The notes below the pieces were generated by a model. It searched no databases. It had not been told where the DNA came from and was given only the letters and a program-made list of their open reading frames with translations. 11,908 bases of DNA, taken from CAZSTA01 sp964609495 [NCBI: uncultured bacterium] (GTDB lineage: Bacteria; CAZSTA01). Below are positions 7,017-11,908 of this stretch, one piece after another. The translations under genes and the position numbers were made by a program. Location: contig CAZSTA010000018.1 of assembly GCA_964609495.1 (NCBI GenBank), forward strand, positions 1 through 11,908, written 5' to 3'. The stretch's first letter is position 1. Each line of letters starts with the position of its first letter.

Positions 7017-7790
7017 TTAACCAACACTATCTCTAGCTAATAGAGCTGCCCCTAAAGCTCCCACTAATTGCGGATCGGAGGGGATATTTAAACTCTCACC
7101 TAACCTCTCCTCAAGAGCGGCAACTACTCCCCTGTTCTTAGCTACTCCTCCACTCATCGCCACTTCTTTAGTCAATCCAACCCGATGAACAAGCCCAATA
7201 GTTCTATCAGCCACCGCGTTGTGTAGCCCCTTTATGATCTCCTCCTTTGGATATCCCTCAGCGATTAGGGAGACGACCTCCGATTCCGCGAAGACAGTAC
7301 ACATGCTGCTTATAACTAAGCTATCCTTAGCCCTACTGGAGAGCTTCCCCAATTCCTCAACCCTCACCTCAAGCGCCTTAGCCATTACCTCCAAGAAGCG
7401 ACCAGTTCCCGCTGCGCATTTATCGTTCATAGCGAAGTCCATAGCCTTCCCTTTACCATTTATCCTAATGACCTTACTATCCTGCCCTCCGATATCGATA
7501 ACCGTCCTCACCTGAGGGAAGAGATAGCTAGCACCTTTAGCGTGGCATGATATCTCAGTTACCTGTTTATCAGCAAAATCAACCTTTATCCGACCATAGC
7601 CAGTCGCTACGGTGAAATCGAGGTCTTCAAAGGAAAGTCCTATTTGGTTTGAGATCGCATCTCTAATTCTCTGAATCGCTTGCCGACTCGAGCTTCCAGT
7701 AGGCATTAAATAGGAGGCTAATATCTCATCATCCTCCATTATAAGGGCTTTAGAAGTGAGAGAACCGATATCTATTCCCGCGACTATCAT
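7017..7790 (-). CDS. ATP-dependent activator of the HgdC/BcrA-D (ASKHA) family
   Basis: A 257-residue activase with the usual ASKHA ATPase fold: phosphate loop GIDIGSLTSK (5-14), DIGGQDSK (99-106), DKCAAGTGRFLE (123-134), SSMCTVFAESEV (161-172) and the adenosine motif MSGGVAKNR (212-220). Cys125 and Cys164 match the two cysteines per monomer that bridge a single [4Fe-4S] cluster across the homodimer in Acidaminococcus HgdC. The family couples ATP hydrolysis to injection of one electron at very low potential into a partner HgdB-type protein. Its ATG immediately follows the TAG of the upstream HgdB-like gene with no gap, and the GGAG site lies inside that gene, so the two are surely co-translated. 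acsD follows 64 bp downstream. Partner specificity (dehydratase, double-cubane protein or corrinoid protein) cannot be read from sequence. Confidence 0.93.
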   Translation of the reverse strand: MIVAGIDIGSLTSKALIMEDDEILASYLMPTGSSSRQAIQRIRDAISNQIGLSFEDLDFTVATGYGRIKVDFADKQVTEISCHAKGASYLFPQVRTVIDIGGQDSKVIRINGKGKAMDFAMNDKCAAGTGRFLEVMAKALEVRVEELGKLSSRAKDSLVISSMCTVFAESEVVSLIAEGYPKEEIIKGLHNAVADRTIGLVHRVGLTKEVAMSGGVAKNRGVVAALEERLGESLNIPSDPQLVGALGAALLARDSVG

Positions 7791-9038
7791 CTATTTCTCC
7801 AATATCTCTAAGAAACCTTCGAATCTAGTTCTAGTTTGGGCTTCGGAATAATTTCGACTATCCAAACAATCCCCATCTAAGACCAGAAATGGGATCCCTT
7901 TTTTCGCCAGAGCATCTTTGATGAGGCGAACTCCTCCACAGCTTTGCCTACATCCCCAATGGGAGAAATGGATAACTCCATCGATGCTATAATCGTCAAC
8001 CATCTTTGATATAGCCTCTACCCTTCTCTCTATAGATCCATTGGCATGATGAGATAGTGTCTTTCGGGCAAGGCTGATATATGGCTCGCCTGGGTCCATC
8101 TCCTCCCAGTAAATATAATTAAATTCCTCGAAGGCGATAACTGATCCGAAGGAGTTATCTTCGACATACCCGATGAATTGATTGCTATAATACGGCTTTA
8201 AATGAAGCCATAGAAGGCGAATCTTTTCCCTCTCCACCGCAGGTCTTCCCGTCTCAATCCTCCTCTCAAGCTCCTCAGCGAGCTTTCTATATATGTCTAT
8301 TATTCTCTTCGTGCCTAGTCCAAGAGTAGGCGCTACTACATAGCCTAACGCCTCTATACCGCTCATTGGAGAAGGGATCGTCCGACGCAGATCGTTGACT
8401 TTGAGCATACAATTGCGAGCCTGATTGGAGAGGACTATTGCTTCCTCTAGAGAGCGAGGACTTAACTTCCTTCCGGTATGATGCTCTAAGAATTTCACTA
8501 ATTCCTGAAATTGATAAGCTAAATACTCGACTGCCGAGGAATTCGATTCGTAAGGGACCTCCAGGAGAAAGTAATCCCCACCGCATAGTTTAGATAACTG
8601 TTCAAAGGTGCAAACCGTTCCCTCGCAGAGAAGAGAAGTCGATACTAAAGCTCGAGGAGGTGGCAACAATCCCTCTAAAGCCATTCCTATGACACAGCGA
8701 CAGAAGGAACAGGTATCTCTCAGATAAAGATTATTCTCAGCCCTCTGGAGAAAACGCAGGTTGAAGCCTAATCCTGCTATAGCGGTAGAGGCCATCTCAA
8801 CGGAGAAGGGTAATATCTTCATCGCATGAAATATCTCTGGAGGCGTGAAGAGACTCACCCAAACACTAGGATAGAACGGAAGATATGCTTTCAAGGATAT
8901 CCCTAAGCCAAATTTAGCCAGCATATTCGAGGCTTGGAGGTGATGATCCGAAGAAGGAGAAGGAGGGAAAAGAGTTCTTTTGAGAGGAGGATATAGGGAG
9001 GGCCACATCTCCTTGACCTTCATCAGAAGTTCTCTCAT
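7791..9038 (-). CDS. 2-hydroxyacyl-CoA dehydratase D-component family protein (HgdB-like, long paralogue)
   Basis: A 415-residue iron-sulfur protein of the HgdB/BcrC/double-cubane family. The N-terminal domain carries SLFTPPEIFHAM and a cysteine-rich DTCSFCRCVIG (108-118; Cys110, Cys113, Cys115), then Cys138, Cys143 and Cys152. The C-terminal domain has the hallmark HFSHWGCRQSCGGVRLIKDA (Cys363, Cys367) and LDGDCLDSRNYSEAQTRTR. The spacing of an early cysteine group, a second about 25 residues on and a third about 225 further fits the ligand pattern of [4Fe-4S]-binding subunits. The surplus cysteines leave room for a larger cluster, as in the double-cubane protein of Carboxydothermus; that is inference. 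The ATG overlaps the previous HgdB-like stop (ATGA) and has a GGAGGTG site. No CoA-transferase or acyl-CoA gene lies nearby, so classic dehydration is not suggested by context. Confidence 0.88.
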   Translation of the reverse strand: MRELLMKVKEMWPSLYPPLKRTLFPPSPSSDHHLQASNMLAKFGLGISLKAYLPFYPSVWVSLFTPPEIFHAMKILPFSVEMASTAIAGLGFNLRFLQRAENNLYLRDTCSFCRCVIGMALEGLLPPPRALVSTSLLCEGTVCTFEQLSKLCGGDYFLLEVPYESNSSAVEYLAYQFQELVKFLEHHTGRKLSPRSLEEAIVLSNQARNCMLKVNDLRRTIPSPMSGIEALGYVVAPTLGLGTKRIIDIYRKLAEELERRIETGRPAVEREKIRLLWLHLKPYYSNQFIGYVEDNSFGSVIAFEEFNYIYWEEMDPGEPYISLARKTLSHHANGSIERRVEAISKMVDDYSIDGVIHFSHWGCRQSCGGVRLIKDALAKKGIPFLVLDGDCLDSRNYSEAQTRTRFEGFLEILEK

Positions 9039-10090
9039 TGAAGCACCTCCAAGAATGCCTGAATACGAGTCCTCAATTGCCCTGCGCTTCCCAAACTGTG
9101 ATCTCCTTCAAGAAATAAAAGAGGGATATTATTTTCGGTAAGCAGGGTCTTCAGAGGAGGTAAATCATAAGCAAAGGTATCACAGAATTTAAGAACGTGA
9201 TAGATCACCCCATCCGCTTCACTATCCCTCACCAATTTCAAGAGATGAGAGAATCTTCGTTCAGTATCTCTCATTCGAGCACATTGGGGCTTGCGAAATT
9301 GATAATCGACTAATGCCTCCAGGGGAGGAAGAGAGGTATCGACATCCTCGTAAAAATATCTAGTTCCTATACAGAGGTCATCGCTTATAACTATTCCTCC
9401 CGCCTCCTCTACCAATTCCCAAAGCTGAGGATGTCCAAGCATATTGCCAGAGATCAATATCTTAGGCCTATCCTCAATATCTCGCTTTTCAGCGTTCTCC
9501 AACTCCCTAAGATAACCTCTAAGCCATTCGTTAAATTCCAGTTTAGGCTCGGTCATACTTCGGCTGATTATGTTCCAAACTTCCCTCCCCGAAACCTTTC
9601 TCCCTCTCTTAAAAGAGTATAACTTTCTTAACAGAGAACGAGTCTCGTTATGAATGCCTATAGCAGACCTTAGCCCTTCTTCGGTTATGTTAATCCGAAA
9701 CTTCTTCTCCAGAGCAGAAATAAGACCCTGAAGCAAGCTCAGATAATATCTTCTGGCTCTATCATCACTGACTCTAGGTAAATCTAGGATATAGGTGAAA
9801 TCCGAAGGGATATACTCCCTCCATACATCGTATAGACGACGCATAGCATCACAAGAATTGACAAATATCAATCCCCCCAGAGAGGAATATTCTCCCCTGA
9901 GTCCACAATCCAAGCAACTGCGAATATGAGGACAGAGATTATTAGGCAGATAAGCATCAGCCAAACTTATCGGATTATAACTACCAATAAGGCGACGCGA
10001 ACCCAATCCCGCCGCAGTTAATATCTCCTCTGGAGTATAGATACAAAACCAACCGATGGTGGGCAGGTCGGATAATTCCGAATCGTTCAT
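9035..10090 (-). CDS. 2-hydroxyacyl-CoA dehydratase D-component family protein (HgdB-like, short paralogue)
   Basis: A 351-residue HgdB/BcrC-family protein. Family features are GWFCIYTPEEILTAAG (13-28), a cysteine-rich CPHIRSCLDCGLRG (Cys53, Cys59, Cys62), FVNSCDAMRRLYD (Cys80), ISGNMLGHPQLWEL, DDLCIGTRYF (Cys240), CARM (Cys270), IYHVLKFCDTFAYD (Cys303) and the end motif FLEGD...GQLRTRIQAFLEVL. Cys53, Cys80 and Cys303 have the spacing of cluster ligands in known family members. With the overlapping 415-residue paralogue it could form an alpha-beta pair reduced by the activator. The ATG at 10090 has a moderate AGGTG site. The next in-frame codons upstream include a TGA, so this frame cannot extend further. 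Family members often start with an extra helix, and here such a helix is encoded in another frame just upstream (see 9981-10160). Confidence 0.88.
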   Translation of the reverse strand: MNDSELSDLPTIGWFCIYTPEEILTAAGLGSRRLIGSYNPISLADAYLPNNLCPHIRSCLDCGLRGEYSSLGGLIFVNSCDAMRRLYDVWREYIPSDFTYILDLPRVSDDRARRYYLSLLQGLISALEKKFRINITEEGLRSAIGIHNETRSLLRKLYSFKRGRKVSGREVWNIISRSMTEPKLEFNEWLRGYLRELENAEKRDIEDRPKILISGNMLGHPQLWELVEEAGGIVISDDLCIGTRYFYEDVDTSLPPLEALVDYQFRKPQCARMRDTERRFSHLLKLVRDSEADGVIYHVLKFCDTFAYDLPPLKTLLTENNIPLLFLEGDHSLGSAGQLRTRIQAFLEVLQ

Positions 10091-10160
10091 CTTTCACCTG
10101 CTTCAATATCGACATTATCCAATTTCTTATCTCGTCTTCAGGCAAAACAGTTATACTCAC
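9981..10160 (-). CDS. Possible 59-residue ORF or frameshifted N-terminus of the short HgdB-like protein
   Basis: On the minus strand a GTG at 10160 has a strong AAGGAG ten bases upstream (10176-10171), directly after the amidohydrolase stop. It opens a 59-codon frame whose first part, ITVLPEDEIRNWIMSILKQV, looks like a natural amphipathic helix. The later part overlaps the HgdB-like gene out of frame and looks like a shadow. Three readings are possible: a leader peptide that delivers ribosomes to the next start, a small protein, or the true N-terminus of the HgdB-like protein cut off by a one-base insertion, for instance in the AAA run at about 10092-10094. No homologue is recognised. Confidence 0.35.
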   Translation of the reverse strand: MSITVLPEDEIRNWIMSILKQVKDERFGIIRPAHHRLVLYLYSRGDINCGGIGFASPYW

Positions 10161-10170
10161 ATTTAACTAT

Positions 10171-10176
10171 CTCCTT
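10171..10176 (-). promoter_or_regulatory. Strong ribosome site ahead of the short out-of-frame ORF
   Basis: AAGGAG, two bases after the amidohydrolase stop codon, is stronger than the AGGTG before the annotated HgdB-like ATG at 10090. It shows that translation probably begins about 70 bases upstream of that ATG. An ATG at 10162 would be closer but is followed at once by TGA. Confidence 0.55.
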
Positions 10177-10177
10177 G

Positions 10178-11440
10178 CTACACCTCTAATTTATACCACT
10201 CACAAGCGTTATCATGCATAAGCCACTTAGCTACCTTAATCGCCTGTTTCTCATTCATATATCCTTCCTCTACTCTATCAGCGAGAACTTGGGCGATGTC
10301 CTCCCGCGCCATCTTCAGATGTCCATACACCTTCTCCAAGATCGAATAATCTCCTCCAAAACCGATGATCTTATGAGCAGGAACTAAGTCCAGCCATTCC
10401 TGTAATGCTCGACGAGACATAACTGGGGACATAAGGTGCATCCAAGCCATACTGAGATAGACGTTCGGGAAATATTTGCCCATCGTTCCCGCTTCACCTA
10501 TATAAGGAAGACCACCGTGAAATAGATCGAAGCGAGTGTTACGATATTCTAGGAAGATATTGGTTAAATGGGTGGGATTAGCATTAGGGAGGATATTCAT
10601 CCCATCATTATGCAAGCCAGTGTGGAAAACTACGGTCATATCATTAGCGGTAGCGATCTGAATCATCTTATGAACTATGTGATCCTGGAGAGGTTTCGCC
10701 TCCGACCAAGAGATGCCCTCCCCCTTATAAAGAAAGAGCTTGTTGAATAGCTTCTCCGCCTCATAGTGAGTTACCTTATCGAAGTCGATGATTCGGCTAT
10801 AGGCGTGAGCGCACTTGATCGCTACCGCCTCCTCCCTCTTCCACCTCTCTACCCCCATCTCCGCAACCCTCAGAAGATCATCCAAGGAGTGAATCGAGGT
10901 ATTATACCTCTTCTCCAAGTCCAACAGCATATCCCGATCTCGCACATCGACAAATTCATTTACGAACATAACCGGAGCGAAGAGCTTCTTATCTATATCG
11001 GTTCGGCCGATATTATTGAGTGCTATCGCTATATTGCACTTCTCTTTAAGAAGAGTTCGATACCACCCCTTCTTATTCACCGCGTTGAGCTTCTCCGATA
11101 TCTCCTGATAAGTATCATCGTTTATATCCTCTATTCCGAATAAGTCCTTTACCGTGATGAGAACCGAACGAGCATAAGCCCCATAGCGAATCTTCTCCCA
11201 ATATGGTTTGAACTTCTCCCACCTCTCATCGAGAGGAATATCAGTATTGATCATATTCTGATACATCTCATCGGTTAATCCAGCGGAGAAAAGGTCGCTC
11301 TTCGTATAATGAGTGAAGAGATATAGGACATCGAGTTTCTTTCCGAGCCTCTCCTCTTCGGGAGGTAAATGCTCGTGTCCGTCAACTGTGGGAATAGCTT
11401 CTAACTCCTCGAAAAATCTCCTAGCTAAACTTGATAACAT
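10178..11440 (-). CDS. Metal-dependent amidohydrolase-superfamily protein, substrate unknown
   Basis: A 420-residue TIM-barrel hydrolase of the amidohydrolase-2 type, with distant resemblance to uronate isomerase. Likely metal and catalytic residues appear in the expected order: the strand-1 motif DGHEH (His22, His24), Lys209 in AIKCAHAYSR, His273 and His277 in VVFHTGLHNDG, His308 in FDLFHGGLPY and Asp364 in GFGGDYS. There is no signal peptide, so it is cytoplasmic. The ATG at 11440 has AAAGGAG upstream at a rather long spacing of about 12 bases. It lies 209 bp after the CooC-like gene, and the next ribosome site begins just after its stop codon. The position inside a corrinoid/C1 cluster is suggestive, but no substrate can be named. 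Decarboxylation, hydrolysis and isomerisation are all known for this fold. Confidence 0.8.
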   Translation of the reverse strand: MLSSLARRFFEELEAIPTVDGHEHLPPEEERLGKKLDVLYLFTHYTKSDLFSAGLTDEMYQNMINTDIPLDERWEKFKPYWEKIRYGAYARSVLITVKDLFGIEDINDDTYQEISEKLNAVNKKGWYRTLLKEKCNIAIALNNIGRTDIDKKLFAPVMFVNEFVDVRDRDMLLDLEKRYNTSIHSLDDLLRVAEMGVERWKREEAVAIKCAHAYSRIIDFDKVTHYEAEKLFNKLFLYKGEGISWSEAKPLQDHIVHKMIQIATANDMTVVFHTGLHNDGMNILPNANPTHLTNIFLEYRNTRFDLFHGGLPYIGEAGTMGKYFPNVYLSMAWMHLMSPVMSRRALQEWLDLVPAHKIIGFGGDYSILEKVYGHLKMAREDIAQVLADRVEEGYMNEKQAIKVAKWLMHDNACEWYKLEV

Positions 11441-11649
11441 AGATTGTTGATTCTCCTTTCTCTCATAGAACTACTAAAGAATATTGCCTCTCCAAGCAAA
11501 CTTATCACGGCTATGATTGAAGCACCTTCCCCTAGCCCCTCCCGTCAAGGGATAGGGGAATAGAGAGAACAAGCTTATCTGGATGTTCCCTCTCCCCTTG
11601 TGGGAGAGGGATAGGGTAAGGGGAAACTAAAGAATTGTTTAGTTCATCA
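11441..11649. other. Spacer with palindromic intergenic element
   Basis: A 209 bp spacer between the CooC-like gene and the amidohydrolase. The half nearer the CooC-like gene (11527-11626) is the C/G-rich palindromic element described separately. The half nearer the amidohydrolase is ordinary AT-rich sequence. A weak TTGCTT plus TAGTAG pair with a 17-base spacer there is not strong enough to call as a promoter. Confidence 0.5.
11527..11626. repeat. REP-like palindromic repeat element with two hairpins
   Basis: The first hairpin has TTCCCCT (11527-11533) pairing with AGGGGAA (11554-11560), and inside it TCCC/GGGA around GTCAA. The second is a perfect 10-bp stem, TCCCTCTCCC (11587-11596) with GGGAGAGGGA (11602-11611), loop CTTGT. 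The outer ends can also pair across the whole element (TTCCCCTAGCCC against AGGGTAAGGGGAA). The C-rich/G-rich composition contrasts with its surroundings. It resembles intergenic palindromic elements I recall as common in many bacteria. It could also act as a terminator after the CooC-like gene, with GGGGAAAC and no U-run argued against. Confidence 0.65.
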
Positions 11650-11908
11650 CTACACTCCGATCTTCTTCGCCATCTCCTCAACCGCCATTACAGCCCTAGA
11701 ATCATCTGGCAACGAGGTCAAGGGCTTGCCCTCCAACTCGTATTCGCTGATCGCCTCATCCGGGGGGATCGTCCCTATGAACTCTAAGCCCGTATTTTCG
11801 ATCTCCTCCTCTAACTTGGGAGATATCCTATTATCCACCCTATTCATCACCAGATATATCTTATTGATCCTCGAATCCAAATTACGCGCGGTCTCCACTA
11901 CCCTTCCC
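11650..11908 (-). CDS. cooC: CooC-like CODH nickel-insertion ATPase, C-terminal part (5' end outside window)
   Basis: The last 85 codons of a MinD/CooC-type P-loop ATPase. The frame stays open to the window edge (reading GRVVETARN), so the GTG at 11898 is internal rather than a start. Visible features are the beta-strand KIYLVMNRVDN and the segment LEFIGTIPPDEAISEYELEG followed by KPL, which matches the C-terminal nucleotide-binding region of CooC proteins, where the protein returns to low-energy positions on the path to nickel loading of CODH. The Walker A motif and the CxC metal site would be upstream and cannot be checked. The adjacent acsD and acsE genes support CooC over other MinD-like proteins. 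Stop TAG at 11650-11652. Confidence 0.65.
   Translation of the reverse strand, partial: GRVVETARNLDSRINKIYLVMNRVDNRISPKLEEEIENTGLEFIGTIPPDEAISEYELEGKPLTSLPDDSRAVMAVEEMAKKIGV

Noticed and set aside
7219-7515. A 98-codon plus-strand frame opposite the activator
   Set aside because: It is antisense to the conserved DKCAAGTG and SMCTVFAESE motifs and reads as low-quality protein; a shadow frame.
8287-8586. A 99-codon minus-strand frame within the long HgdB-like gene
   Set aside because: It is an alternative frame inside a well-conserved gene with no start signal of its own.
7017-10090. A classical 2-hydroxyglutaryl-CoA or benzoyl-CoA degradation operon
   Set aside because: The family assignment is right, but no CoA-transferase, acyl-CoA dehydrogenase or decarboxylase genes accompany it in the window, so the pathway label is not supported here.
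10766-11143. A 125-codon plus-strand frame opposite the amidohydrolase
   Set aside because: It lies wholly antisense to a well-supported gene, has no ribosome site and no recognisable domain.

Overview
The window looks like part of the chromosome of an anaerobic, probably uncultivated bacterium that fixes or oxidises C1 units through the Wood-Ljungdahl (reductive acetyl-CoA) pathway. The signs are a corrinoid iron-sulfur protein small subunit (acsD), a methyltetrahydrofolate:corrinoid methyltransferase (acsE), a second related methyltransferase, 5-formyltetrahydrofolate cyclo-ligase and the end of a CooC-like CODH maturation ATPase. Lipobox-bearing lipoproteins and strong GGAGG-type ribosome sites point to Bacteria rather than Archaea. 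GC content is moderate. The sequence alone does not support a phylum call.

Every convincing gene is on the minus strand, so transcription runs from high to low coordinates. In that order: (a) 11908-11650, the C-terminal end of a CooC/MinD-like ATPase; (b) a 209 bp spacer with a palindromic intergenic element; (c) 11440-10178, a metal-dependent amidohydrolase of unknown substrate; (d) 10090-7017, two HgdB/BcrC-type 2-hydroxyacyl-CoA dehydratase D-component paralogues and their ATP-dependent activator, packed with overlapping or abutting ends, and preceded by a 59-codon out-of-frame ORF with its own strong ribosome site; (e) 6952-3743, acsD, acsE, 5-formyl-THF cyclo-ligase and a second MeTr-like gene, tightly spaced; (f) a long hairpin, probably the operon terminator, inside a 366 bp gene-free stretch; (g) 3376-1, a tandem array of secreted six-bladed TolB-like propeller lipoproteins: three intact copies plus a 31-codon remnant of a fourth, with a conserved hairpin after each stop codon.

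Sections c to e read as one operon or two coupled operons. AcsE passes the methyl group of methyl-THF to the cobalt of the corrinoid iron-sulfur protein, of which AcsD is the small subunit. The cyclo-ligase recovers 5-formyl-THF into the active folate pool. The striking part is the archerase-like HgdB/HgdB/HgdC set directly upstream of acsD. Proteins of this type use ATP to push electrons to very low potential, which is what a corrinoid protein needs when its cobalt is accidentally oxidised to Co(II). I therefore propose, as inference only, that this trio re-reduces the corrinoid protein or otherwise supplies low-potential electrons to this pathway, a role filled in known acetogens by the ASKHA protein RACo. 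The propeller array is separate, probably with its own promoter near 3190-3216, and shows recent duplication, blade-level recombination and decay.
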